64,000 bases of DNA. It comes from Verrucomicrobiota bacterium. Its GTDB lineage: Bacteria; Verrucomicrobiota; Verrucomicrobiia; Chthoniobacterales; UBA10450. Numbering within the stretch: position 1 is the first letter of the stretch; each line of letters begins with the position of its first letter. The DNA lies in NCBI GenBank assembly GCA_003218375.1, contig QHNH01000030.1, forward strand, positions 1 through 64,000, in the 5' to 3' direction. The position numbers and the translations under genes are program-made. Below the pieces are notes generated by a model. The model did not search any database. It was not told the origin of the DNA and worked only from the letters and a program-made list of their open reading frames with translations. Shown one piece after another: positions 23,798-31,435 of the stretch.

Positions 23798-24344
23798 GGA
23801 GGAGTTTCCCTATCTGCGGGGCGATTCGGGGCAGCTCTTCGAGTTCGACCAGGCGTGGCTGCGCGCCGCGATCACGCGGGCGGCGAACGAGGCGGGCTAT
23901 CCCAAGTGGTGGCTCACGGATCACGTCACGGAAAGCATCGCGTTTTATCTGCGGCTGCGAAACGACGAGTCAGTGGTGCCGTTCGATCAGCTTTCCCAAA
24001 CTGTGCGCTATGTCCTGAAGGTGATCGGTTACAAAGAAATCGTCCCGCACTTTGAGCCGTCGCCGCCGCCGGTTTCGTTTTCGCTCCTGGCGATCGCGCA
24101 GGAGGCGGGCGCGGGATATGAGCTGGCGTTTTTCGACGGGCTCGAGAAACGCATCGCCGCCCTGGTCAACGCGGGCGCGGATAGTTTGTTGCTCTGCGAT
24201 CTCCAGGCGTGCGTGAAACATCTTCGCGGCGCGAAGACGTGGACGCGCTCCTGCGACACGTTGCGCGAGGAAGTGATTTGTTTTGTCCGGGAACGATTGA
24301 GCTCGACGCCGGAACTGCAGCATCTGCGCTGCTTCATGCGCTGA
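23784..24344 (+). CDS. Conserved hypothetical protein coupled to nrdR
   Basis: From an ATG at 23784, inside the end of nrdR and behind an in-register purine-rich stretch, the product is 186 residues. It has FDQAWLRAAITRAANEAGYP, then WLTDHVTESIAFYLR, and a later FDGLEKRIAAL region. It resembles an ATP-cone-sized helical protein, but I recognise no domain. The overlap suggests cotranslation with NrdR and perhaps a related task. A longer start at 23499 would lie wholly within nrdR and is rejected. Confidence 0.65.
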   Translation: MVAFKEEFPYLRGDSGQLFEFDQAWLRAAITRAANEAGYPKWWLTDHVTESIAFYLRLRNDESVVPFDQLSQTVRYVLKVIGYKEIVPHFEPSPPPVSFSLLAIAQEAGAGYELAFFDGLEKRIAALVNAGADSLLLCDLQACVKHLRGAKTWTRSCDTLREEVICFVRERLSSTPELQHLRCFMR

Positions 24345-24353
24345 CGCTTCGCG

Positions 24354-24380
24354 AAATGACGAATGACGAATGACGAAGGA
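24354..24380. repeat. Short tandem array (ATGACGA type)
   Basis: Three copies of the 7-bp unit ATGACGA with small changes lie directly after the 186-residue gene. It is another example of the low-complexity spacer arrays in the window. Confidence 0.5.
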
Positions 24381-24458
24381 ATGCGGCGGTAATCAACCGC
24401 TTCCGCGCGCCATGCGATTCGCTTGCACGCGCGGAGACTCACGGACAACTATGTTGCG

Positions 24459-24797
24459 ATGACGATCTTCGAGAAAATCATTCGGCGCGAGATTCCGGCG
24501 GAAATCGTCTGGGAAGATGATGAGGTGCTCGCGTTTCGCGATGTGAATCCGCAGGCGCCGGTGCACGTGTTGATCGTGCCGAAGCGGGTGTTGCCGCGAT
24601 TAGCGGACGCGAAAGAGGAAGATGGCGCGTTGCTGGGAAGGTTGCTGCTCGCGTCAAGCAAGGTTGCGGAGAAGCTCGATCTGCTAAAGTCGGGTTACCG
24701 GGTGGTGATCAACAGCGGGCCGGACGCAGGAGAGAGCGTGCCTCATTTGCACGTGCATGTGTTGGGAAAACGGGCGCTGGCCTGGCCGCCCGGATAG
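24459..24797 (+). CDS. hinT: HIT-family hydrolase (HinT-like)
   Basis: The product is 112 residues from the ATG at 24459. Family landmarks are MTIFEKIIRREIPAEIVWED, VLAFRDVNPQAPVHVLIVPK and the histidine triad HLHVHVLGKR near the C-terminus. HIT proteins hydrolyse adenosine phosphoramidates; the cellular substrate is unknown. It is monocistronic, ending at a bidirectional terminator shared with the convergent gene. Confidence 0.92.
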   Translation: MTIFEKIIRREIPAEIVWEDDEVLAFRDVNPQAPVHVLIVPKRVLPRLADAKEEDGALLGRLLLASSKVAEKLDLLKSGYRVVINSGPDAGESVPHLHVHVLGKRALAWPPG

Positions 24798-24798
24798 G

Positions 24799-24893
24799 GA
24801 AAAAGCTGAAACGCTGAAAAGCTGAAACGCTGAAATGAGGAGAAGCTTGCCTTAGAATTTCAGCTTTTCAGGATTTCAGCGTTTCAGCTTTTT
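24799..24893. terminator. Bidirectional terminator made of 8-bp repeats
   Basis: The left arm is four copies of GCTGAAA plus one base (24803-24835). The right arm carries the complement, with three clear TTTCAGC/TTTTCAG units (24857-24888). Runs of A and T flank the arms, so both converging genes can use the hairpin. Confidence 0.8.
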
Positions 24894-24896
24894 ATA

Positions 24897-25466
24897 TCAT
24901 TCCTTCACAACGACGGGGGTGCCAAACGAAGCGGCGTTGAAGAAGATCTCGGCGATTCCTCTGGGCAGACGAATGCATCCGTGGGAAGCCGCATACGGTG
25001 GCACGTAACCTTGATGCATGGCGTAGCCGCCCCGGAAAAACATCGCGAATGGCATGCGCGCGCCGTCGAAATGCGAGCCTGGGGGATGGCGATCCTTGGC
25101 AGAATCAATGTTCGATTTCGTCACGTTGCCGAAGTCGTCGACGTAATCACCGAACCGGGTGGAAATATGATCCTTATCTTTCCAGACCACGGTGTAATGC
25201 CCGGGTGGAGTGGAAAAGCCGGGCTTGCCGGTGGAGACGGTGGTCTCGCCCACAAGAGCCTTCCCCTTGAAGAAGTAGGCGCGCTGCTCGTGGATGTTCA
25301 CGATAATCTTCGCGGGACCCGGGACGCCGTCGCCGTTCCAAGCGTAGGGTATTGGAGTGGGCGTGGGTGCGACCACGGCCGGCCGCGTTTCCACTTCGGC
25401 GCAGCCGACGAGAAGGGCCAGCGCGCATAAAGCAAGAGAGGCTCGAAGCAGCGTCGGACTGGTCAT
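24897..25466 (-). CDS. L,D-transpeptidase (YkuD domain) lipoprotein
   Basis: The product is 189 residues. A lipoprotein signal ends in the lipobox LLVGC (C22). After a proline-rich linker comes a YkuD domain, KIIVNIHEQRAYFFKGKALV, ending in the catalytic motif HQGYVPPYAASHGCIRLP, where the cysteine is the nucleophile. Such enzymes make 3-3 cross-links in peptidoglycan or attach proteins to it, in the periplasm. It is convergent with hinT and divergent from the small lipoprotein gene at 25634. Confidence 0.92.
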   Translation of the reverse strand: MTSPTLLRASLALCALALLVGCAEVETRPAVVAPTPTPIPYAWNGDGVPGPAKIIVNIHEQRAYFFKGKALVGETTVSTGKPGFSTPPGHYTVVWKDKDHISTRFGDYVDDFGNVTKSNIDSAKDRHPPGSHFDGARMPFAMFFRGGYAMHQGYVPPYAASHGCIRLPRGIAEIFFNAASFGTPVVVKE

Positions 25467-25633
25467 TGGATGCGCAGAGTAATACGTCCGGTTCGCTCTT
25501 CAATACGAAAGATTTAGCGTGCAGCCGCCCCGTGGTTCCAGTTCGGCTGTTCGGAAAGTGGGTGGAACGGTGCGGTTGTTCTTGCCCACGGGCGCGGTTC
25601 CTGATTGCCTCACCGGCGGAGGAAACACTTTCC

Positions 25634-25903
25634 ATGCATCATCGCTCGCTCGCCATCTTAGCCATCGTCTGTGTCGCCTGTGGCGGAGGAGGCTGCGCCT
25701 CAAAATCGAACCGGGATTACGAAGAAGTCCTGATGCCGTTGCAGACCGGCAGCCTCCTCCAGCGGCGTGTCTTCGTACGGATGGAGAACGAAAAGAAGTC
25801 TCAGAAGAAAAAGAAGAAGGAAACTTCCGCGCCCAAACCGGAAGCGGAGCCGAGCGCAACGCCCGCACCGGAAGCAGCCTGGGGCGACGCCCCAGAGATT
25901 TGA
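25634..25903 (+). CDS. Small lipoprotein whose C-terminus is encoded by a repeat
   Basis: From the ATG at 25634 the product is 89 residues. The signal sequence MHHRSLAILAIVCVACGGGG ends at lipobox cysteine C21. The mature part is short and highly charged with a lysine run (KKSQKKKKKE), then a proline/alanine/glutamate-rich stretch. The last residues (AAWGDAPEI) come from the GCCTGGGGCGACGCCCCAG palindrome of the dispersed repeat at 25868, so the original stop may have been lost. Function unknown; possibly an envelope protein. Confidence 0.6.
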   Translation: MHHRSLAILAIVCVACGGGGCASKSNRDYEEVLMPLQTGSLLQRRVFVRMENEKKSQKKKKKETSAPKPEAEPSATPAPEAAWGDAPEI

Positions 25904-25938
25904 GCAACGCGAATTCGCCAGCGCTGAAAGCGCGATTC
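25868..25938. repeat. Dispersed palindromic repeat (CCTGGGGC / GCGCTGAA family)
   Basis: GCCTGGGGCGACGCCCCAG, a spacer with GCGAATTCGC, and AGCGCTGAAAGCGCGATTCC. These are the same units as in the dprA-adh spacer at 11739. The element lies exactly between the end of the lipoprotein gene and a truncated kinase gene. Confidence 0.65.
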
Positions 25939-26130
25939 CACGCCCATCCCGCCACGCCCCAGTTCTCCCTCGATCTCGTAGCCGCCGATCACCCGCGTGC
26001 CTCCGCCAGTCAGTGGAGCCGTCGGATCGGAAGAAATGGAATCGGAATTGGCCAAGGCGAAAAAGAGTCTGTTCATTTTCTCTCGCTTGCTCAAGAGCCG
26101 CGATGGGAACGGCCGCAAGTTGACGAGCAT
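25939..26130 (-). pseudogene. Serine/threonine kinase gene remnant, cut at the P-loop
   Basis: The minus strand encodes about 64 residues ending VIGGYEIEGELGRGGMGV, which is the canonical start of a bacterial Hanks-type kinase domain (GxGxxGxV). The reading frame then runs straight into the dispersed repeat at 25938 and the rest of the kinase is absent. The upstream part resembles a normal polar kinase N-terminus. Probably a dead gene truncated by recombination at the repeat. Confidence 0.65.
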
Positions 26131-26160
26131 CCGGCGACCCCATATCCTCGCAATCTAATT

Positions 26161-26251
26161 GGTGAGGTGGCTGAGTGGTCGAAAGCAGCGCTTTGCTAAA
26201 GCGCCGTACCCCAAACGGGTACCGAGGGTTCGAATCCCTCCCTCACCGCCA
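26161..26251 (+). tRNA. tRNA-Ser (GCU)
   Basis: The acceptor arms GGTGAGG and CCTCACC pair perfectly; discriminator G and an encoded CCA follow. The D arm is GTGGCTGAGTGGTC. The anticodon stem GCGCTTT-GCT-AAAGCGC gives anticodon GCU for AGC/AGU. There is a long variable arm (CGTACCCCAAACGGGTACC), as in serine tRNAs, and the T arm is AGGGTTCGAATCCCT. The gene runs just beyond a kinase remnant and 54 bases ahead of moeA. Confidence 0.96.
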
Positions 26252-26304
26252 TCATTAGAAGTCGATCTTTTCGCATCCACCGGACGCAACTCCAATCCGA
26301 AATC

Positions 26305-27486
26305 GTGATCACGGAAGAACAGGCTCTGGCCCGCATTTTGGAAAAAGTGCGATCGCTTCCATCGCGCAAAGTTTCTTTGCTCGAGGCGCGGGATCAGTTT
26401 GCAGCCGGTGATGTTATCGCTCGGGTCGCGCTGCCGCGGTTCGACAACTCGGCGATGGATGGATATGCGGTCGTCGCGTCTTCTTGTGGTGACGGAACCC
26501 CGCAGTGGCTCATTGGCGAACAGCCGGCAGGAATAGATCGCGGGCTGCGCATCAAGGCGGGCGAAACGGTCCGGGTGTTCACCGGCGCGCCGATGCCGGC
26601 CGGCGCAGATACGGTGGTGATGCAGGAAGACGTGCGCGTCGAAGGCGCCGAGATTTTCCTGAACACGAAAGTAGAACCGGGCGAGTTCGTGCGCCGGCGC
26701 GGTTGCGATTTGAGCGAGGGCCAAAAGATCGTGGAGGCCGGAACGCGGATCCGTTCGCAAACCTTGGCGCTGCTGGCTTCGCAGGGATTTGCCGAAGTGG
26801 AAATCGGAGGCGCGGTTCGGGCGGCGATCGTTTCGACTGGCGATGAATTAGTCGCGCCCGGCGGCAAGCTCGGCGCGGGACAGATTTTCGAAAGCAATTC
26901 GACGCTCGTGCATGGGCTCGTGGAAAAATCCGGAGCGGCGGTGGGCGACGTCCGGCATTGTCCGGATGACGCGAAGTCGATCGAGGACGCGTTCCGCAAC
27001 GGACTTCAATTCCACGTCCTGATCGTTCTCGGCGGAGTTTCCGTGGGCGCGCGCGACCTGGTGAAACCGGCGTTGAATGCCATCGGGGCGGAGACCGATC
27101 TCTGGCGGGTGGCGGTGAAACCAGGCAAGCCATTCCTCTTCGGTCGCGCGGGACAATGCGCGATCTTCGGGTTGCCGGGGAACCCAGTCTCCGCATTCGT
27201 GACGTTTCTGCTTTTTGTGCGGCCGGCGATCCTTCGCCTGATGGGCGCGCGCGCCGATCAGCTCCCGCTGCCGCGCTTCGACGCGCTCCTCACCGGAGAG
27301 GTAAACAATGAGGGCGATCGCCCTCACTACGTGCGCGGCGATTTGCGGGACGGAAAATTCAGCGCCGTCGGCCGGCAGGAATCGCACGCACTTTATGGTT
27401 TGAGCCGGGCGAACGCTTTGCTCCGAGTTCCACCGGGCGAAACTTTTCGCAGCGGCGCGACCGTACCGGTCATCCCACTCGACTAA
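26305..27486 (+). CDS. moeA: Molybdopterin molybdenumtransferase MoeA
   Basis: The product is 393 residues from a GTG at 26305. It inserts molybdate into MPT-adenylate in the last step of molybdenum cofactor synthesis. Family landmarks are FDNSAMDGYAV, FTGAPMPAGADTVVMQED, VSTGDELV in the MogA-like domain, LGGVSVGARD, KPGKPFLFG and FGLPGNPVSAFVTF. Domain IV is present at the C-terminus. No other cofactor genes are beside it. Confidence 0.94.
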   Translation: MITEEQALARILEKVRSLPSRKVSLLEARDQFAAGDVIARVALPRFDNSAMDGYAVVASSCGDGTPQWLIGEQPAGIDRGLRIKAGETVRVFTGAPMPAGADTVVMQEDVRVEGAEIFLNTKVEPGEFVRRRGCDLSEGQKIVEAGTRIRSQTLALLASQGFAEVEIGGAVRAAIVSTGDELVAPGGKLGAGQIFESNSTLVHGLVEKSGAAVGDVRHCPDDAKSIEDAFRNGLQFHVLIVLGGVSVGARDLVKPALNAIGAETDLWRVAVKPGKPFLFGRAGQCAIFGLPGNPVSAFVTFLLFVRPAILRLMGARADQLPLPRFDALLTGEVNNEGDRPHYVRGDLRDGKFSAVGRQESHALYGLSRANALLRVPPGETFRSGATVPVIPLD

Positions 27487-27507
27487 ATCCTTTCTTCCGC
27501 GGGACGT

Positions 27508-27535
27508 TTGACACTCCGCGCGAGCATTTTAGCTT
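27508..27535 (+). promoter_or_regulatory. Promoter of the marR-tolC-pgeF unit
   Basis: TTGACA (27508-27513), a 16-bp spacer and TAGCTT (27530-27535). The predicted transcript start falls next to the TTG at 27543, so either the mRNA is leaderless or translation starts further in. Confidence 0.5.
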
Positions 27536-27542
27536 ATGCGGT

Positions 27543-28094
27543 TTGAATACCCCGACCCAATTGAGGCTCAACGGCACCGATCAGTTTCGCGCTGACGCCG
27601 AACGCCTCTCTCACATCATCCTGGAAATGCAGCGCTGTTTCGTCCTGCGTCTCTCCAAGGAGCTGGCACCGGGCAATGTTTCCTTCCCGCAATTTTTCCT
27701 GCTCGCGGCCCTCGATCAAAAAGAAGTGCTGACGATGTCCGCCATCGCGCAAAAAATGGGGCACACGACCGCGGCGGCGAGCGGGCTGGTGGATCGACTG
27801 GAGAATCTCGGTTACGTCGTGCGCTCGAGCGCGCGGGAAGATCGCCGCAAGGTCATGGTTTGCATCACCGAAAAAGGATCGGCGCTGGTGCGGCGAATCC
27901 GCGAAGAAATGGTGGGCAACCTGATGAAAGTGATGACCCACCTCACGCCGGGCGAGCAAAAGGCGTGGCTCCAGATTTACACCAAGATTTACAATTACTG
28001 CCAGGCGAAGGAAGAGCCGGAGCCTGCAGCGCGCCGCCCGAAGTCGAGTCGGGTTCTGCTCACCTCGCGGCGTTTCGAAAATGGAACGCGCTGA
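27543..28094 (+). CDS. MarR-family transcriptional regulator
   Basis: The product is 183 residues if the TTG at 27543 is used. The winged helix-turn-helix is clear: LTMSAIAQKMGHTTAAASGL, then the wing SSAREDRRKVMVCITEKG. Flanking helices form the dimer interface. A basic C-terminal tail of about 25 residues (RRPKSSRVLLTSRR) is longer than usual. It precedes a TolC-type gene by 180 bases and pgeF after that, so it may control an efflux or envelope response. Ligand unknown. Confidence 0.87.
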   Translation: MNTPTQLRLNGTDQFRADAERLSHIILEMQRCFVLRLSKELAPGNVSFPQFFLLAALDQKEVLTMSAIAQKMGHTTAAASGLVDRLENLGYVVRSSAREDRRKVMVCITEKGSALVRRIREEMVGNLMKVMTHLTPGEQKAWLQIYTKIYNYCQAKEEPEPAARRPKSSRVLLTSRRFENGTR

Positions 28095-28272
28095 TCCCGA
28101 ACTCGGGAAGGATCAGTGGCGCCGCGAATCAACTTCAAATTTTTAAGGAGTTATTCGAGAGCAGCTTAAGCTACAACCGGCGGATGCGGCACGCGCCTTG
28201 CATAACACCGGTCGCTCCTGCATTCTTCGCTTCGTCTCCGCCTTAACTCTGCCCATCCCGCGTCTTCCATCC

Positions 28273-29874
28273 ATGCGAAAAGTTTCCATCTGTCTCTCGC
28301 TCTGCGCCGCGATCCTGGCGTGTGTCCCGCTCGCTCCGCTTCTTTTTGCGGGAACTGAGTCGCTCTCCGAACTGCGTTCGCGGCGCACGGCCGTTCCGCG
28401 TTTCACGCTCGATCAGGCCGTTCTGACCGCGCTGCAGCGCAACGCCGACATTCAAAAGGCGCGCCAGGAAATCGAGCGCACGAAAGGTCTCTACATTGCG
28501 ATGCGGGCGGAGATCCTGCCGAAAATCGAAATGACGGGCCAATTTCAGGACATCGATCCGCACCTGCAGGTGAACCACGGCGGACCAGAAATCACCGCCT
28601 CCGCAACGCCGACCCCGACGCCCGGGGCGACGGCGACGCCCGTGGGAACTTCCGGCTTTAACTTCAGCAGCGTCGAGCGCTCGTACAATGTGCGGCTCGA
28701 AGCGACCCAGGTACTCTTCGCCGGCGGGCGCATCGTTTCCCAAATCCGCGCGGCCAATTTCACGCGGGACGGCAGTTACTTCGCGTTTCGAAACGCGATC
28801 GACACCGTGGTTGCGACCGTGAAGCAGCAATTCTATCAGGTGTTGCTCAACCGGGAGCTGATTCATGTGCAGGAGGAATCGGTCAAGCTTCTCCAAAGCC
28901 AATTGCAGGATCAGCAGAATCGTTTTGAAGCCGGCACGGTGCCGCGGTTTAACGTCCTCCAGGCGCAGGTCGCGCTTTCCAACCAGTATCCGCTCCTGAT
29001 CGCGGCGCAGAATAATTACCGCATTTCCCTGCTCCAACTCGCGAAGACCCTCGGCCTCGATTTCGCGCCGGAGCGCGCCGGCCAACCGCCGCTGGAAGCG
29101 ATCGGTCAATTGCAATATCGGCCCCGCCACATTCCGCTGCCGATGGCGATCGAGCTCGCGAAGGAACGCCGGCCATTCCTGAAACAGCAAAAAGCCGTCG
29201 TGCTCAGCAACGCCGAACAAGTCCGCGTTGCGCGGTCCACTTATTTCCCGCAGGTCAGCGCTTTCGGCGGGACCGAAGCCCGCAGCTCGTCGCTGAGCGA
29301 TAATCCGCGCGATGTCAGCACCGGTTACATCTTCGGCGCGACCGGCACCTGGGCCATTTGGGATTGGGGCGCTACCTACGGCGCTGTGAAACAAGCGCGA
29401 GCGGTGCTGGAGGAATCGAAGATCACGCTCGATGACGCGAACCGGCAGGTGGAGCTGGAAGTGCAGCAACAGGATTCGAATTTGAAGCAGAGCGCCGAGC
29501 TGGTGAAGGCGACGGAGCAAAGTGTCGGGCAGGCCGAGGAAGCGTTGCGGCTGGCGAGCGCGCGTTTGAGCGCGGGAGCTGGGACACAGTTGGAAGTGCT
29601 GAACTCGCGCGTGGAAGTGACCCAGGCGCAATCGAACCGGCTCCAGGCGCTCTACAATTACAACACCGCGCTGGCGGAATTCGATCGCGTCACTGCGACC
29701 GAGGTGGTTTATTCAAACGAGCTCGATGAGCCGAACACGCGCCAGAAGGTCAAGAGCGACGCGAAGCCAACCCCGGCGCCGAAGCCGAGCCCGCTCGAAT
29801 TGAATCACGCGGGTAACCGCCCGCCTGTTCAGACGACGACGCGCACCACGCGGACGACCACTTCCGGTAAGTGA
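28273..29874 (+). CDS. TolC-family outer membrane efflux protein
   Basis: From the ATG at 28273 the product is 533 residues (a longer start at 28198 adds an unlikely N-terminus). A signal peptide MRKVSICLSLCAAILACVPL is followed by two outer-membrane-efflux repeats with long alpha-helical hairpins; FTLDQAVLTALQRNADIQKA and the later GTVPRFNVLQAQVAL are typical. A proline/threonine-rich insertion (PTPTPGATATP) and a lysine/proline/threonine tail are lineage-specific. Expected partners (RND pump, adaptor) are not in the window. The stop overlaps the next start. Confidence 0.9.
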   Translation: MRKVSICLSLCAAILACVPLAPLLFAGTESLSELRSRRTAVPRFTLDQAVLTALQRNADIQKARQEIERTKGLYIAMRAEILPKIEMTGQFQDIDPHLQVNHGGPEITASATPTPTPGATATPVGTSGFNFSSVERSYNVRLEATQVLFAGGRIVSQIRAANFTRDGSYFAFRNAIDTVVATVKQQFYQVLLNRELIHVQEESVKLLQSQLQDQQNRFEAGTVPRFNVLQAQVALSNQYPLLIAAQNNYRISLLQLAKTLGLDFAPERAGQPPLEAIGQLQYRPRHIPLPMAIELAKERRPFLKQQKAVVLSNAEQVRVARSTYFPQVSAFGGTEARSSSLSDNPRDVSTGYIFGATGTWAIWDWGATYGAVKQARAVLEESKITLDDANRQVELEVQQQDSNLKQSAELVKATEQSVGQAEEALRLASARLSAGAGTQLEVLNSRVEVTQAQSNRLQALYNYNTALAEFDRVTATEVVYSNELDEPNTRQKVKSDAKPTPAPKPSPLELNHAGNRPPVQTTTRTTRTTTSGK

Positions 29875-30536
29875 GCGATAGTCAGCTTCCGGCTGAACAA
29901 TTTCGAGCGCTGGGTGTTTTGCCGGGCGTCGTTCACGGCTTCACCCTGCGCGTACCCGGCATCGAGATGTCGCACGACAAAGCGGAAGCGCTCGCGCGGC
30001 TTGACGGCGTTCATCGGAAAATTCGCGGCGAACATGGTCTCGCTGACGTGCCGTTCATTACCGCGCAGCAGGTCCACGGGAAAGAGATCGGTGTCGTGGG
30101 TTCAAGCGTCAGCGAAGACAAATGTTTTGAGAACTGCGACGGCTTGATCACAGATCAGCGGAACGTCTGCCTGGGCATCTACGTTGCCGATTGCTGCGCG
30201 GTTTTCCTGGTCGATCCGGTTCGGCGCGTGATTGGTCTCGTGCATTCGGGCAAGAAAGGGACGGAGCTGGGTGTCGTCGCGAACGCCATCGAAACGATGA
30301 CGGCGCGATTTGGTTCGCGCGCTTCCGACCTGATCGTTCAGCTCAGCCCCTGCATTCGTCCGCCGCATTATGAGATCGATTTCGCCGCTGAGATCGTCCG
30401 GGGATGTCGCGAACTCGGCGTCACCGCAGCCCACGATTCCGGCGTCTGCACCGCCTGCGATCTCTCTCGCTACTACTCTTACCGCGCCGAGAAAGGCCGC
30501 ACCGGCCGCATGCTCGCGTTTCTCGCGATGCCCTAA
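29871..30536 (+). CDS. pgeF: PgeF/YfiH-type purine-nucleoside/peptidoglycan editing oxidase
   Basis: The product is 221 residues from a GTG at 29871 that overlaps the tolC stop. The metal-binding set of the family is kept: H in AQQVHGKEI, C in VADCCAVFLVD, H in GLVHSGKKGTE. The usual HAGWRG is replaced by HSGKKG. The protein class was called polyphenol oxidase; later work points to peptidoglycan proofreading or nucleoside phosphorolysis. It probably acts in the cytoplasm. Confidence 0.85.
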   Translation: MSDSQLPAEQFRALGVLPGVVHGFTLRVPGIEMSHDKAEALARLDGVHRKIRGEHGLADVPFITAQQVHGKEIGVVGSSVSEDKCFENCDGLITDQRNVCLGIYVADCCAVFLVDPVRRVIGLVHSGKKGTELGVVANAIETMTARFGSRASDLIVQLSPCIRPPHYEIDFAAEIVRGCRELGVTAAHDSGVCTACDLSRYYSYRAEKGRTGRMLAFLAMP

Positions 30537-30544
30537 CCGCTCGT

Positions 30545-30628
30545 CTGTAGCCGCCGCCCTGTGGGCGGCGTGAGCTCGGCATCGCAGTGCCAGTCGCTCC
30601 CGCGCTTCGCATAGCGAAGCGGCTACAG
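30545..30628. repeat. REP-like palindrome pair ending in CTACAG
   Basis: TGTAGCCGCCGCCCTGTGGGCGGC and GCTTCGCATAGCGAAGC plus GGCTACAG are two hairpins framed by CTGTAGCC/GGCTACAG ends. It fills the spacer between the convergent pgeF and lpxA and may serve as terminator. Similar CTACAG ends occur at 23165. Confidence 0.65.
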
Positions 30629-30646
30629 AAGAAAAGCGGCTAGCAA

Positions 30647-31435
30647 CTATTCGTCGCTCTCCAACCGCGCGCGGTAGGAAACAAATCCGCGCTTACCGGC
30701 GCTCGCGACGAAATCGAAAAATTCGCAGCCTAACGAACCAAATTTCAATTCGCGCGCCTTCTCCGCAGCCTGCGTTCTATTGAGTCCGCTCAGGTAAAGA
30801 AGTTTGAAGGCGCGCTTGATTTCATCGCGCTCGGCTGCGCTCAGCCCGGCGCGTCGCAAGCCGACGCTGTTGATGCCGAGCGCATAATTCGCGACGGCGG
30901 TGACGAACGGCGGAACGCTTCTGGTGGTGCGTCCCTGTGCCAGAGCGAGACGCCCGACCCGGACGTGCTGATGAAACATCGAGCCGCCACCGAGGAACGC
31001 TCCATCGCCGACATGGACGTGACCGCCAAGCAAGGAATCGTTTGCCATCACCACGTCGTTACCCACCCGGCTATCGTGACCAAGATGCGCGCCGACGAGC
31101 AGAAAATTACGATCGCCCAGGATCGTCGCGCTTCCATCGGTGCTGCCGCGGTGGATAGTGCAATGCTCACGAATGATGTTGCCATTGCCAACCTCGACTC
31201 CGCTTTGCGTTCTCGGATTGAATTTCAAATCTTGCGGCGTCGTCCCGATGATCGTGCCGTGACCGATAGAATTTTGCGTTCCCATTTTCACGGCGCCTTC
31301 GATCACGACATGCGATTGGATGATGCAGTTATCTCCGATGATCGCGTCCCTGCTTACGATCGAATAGGGGCCAATCTCGACGTCAAGGCCGAGCTGCGCT
31401 TGCGGATCGACAATTGCGGTCGGATGAATTTTCAC
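30647..31435 (-). CDS. lpxA: UDP-N-acetylglucosamine acyltransferase
   Basis: The 262-residue protein has the left-handed beta-helix hexapeptide repeats typical of LpxA from the N-terminus (IHPTAIVDPQAQLGLDVEIG) to about residue 185, then the C-terminal helical domain. The catalytic histidine lies in LLVGAHLGHDSRVGN. LpxA adds the 3-hydroxyacyl chain to UDP-GlcNAc, the first step of lipid A synthesis, which supports a Gram-negative envelope. It overlaps radC by four bases. Confidence 0.94.
   Translation of the reverse strand: MKIHPTAIVDPQAQLGLDVEIGPYSIVSRDAIIGDNCIIQSHVVIEGAVKMGTQNSIGHGTIIGTTPQDLKFNPRTQSGVEVGNGNIIREHCTIHRGSTDGSATILGDRNFLLVGAHLGHDSRVGNDVVMANDSLLGGHVHVGDGAFLGGGSMFHQHVRVGRLALAQGRTTRSVPPFVTAVANYALGINSVGLRRAGLSAAERDEIKRAFKLLYLSGLNRTQAAEKARELKFGSLGCEFFDFVASAGKRGFVSYRARLESDE

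Noticed and set aside
24799-24893. GCTGAAA repeats as a small RNA gene
   Set aside because: The symmetric arms between two converging stops with A/T ends fit a bidirectional terminator.
28243-29631. 462-codon open frame opposite the tolC gene
   Set aside because: Antisense shadow without recognisable motifs; the forward frame has a signal peptide and TolC pattern.
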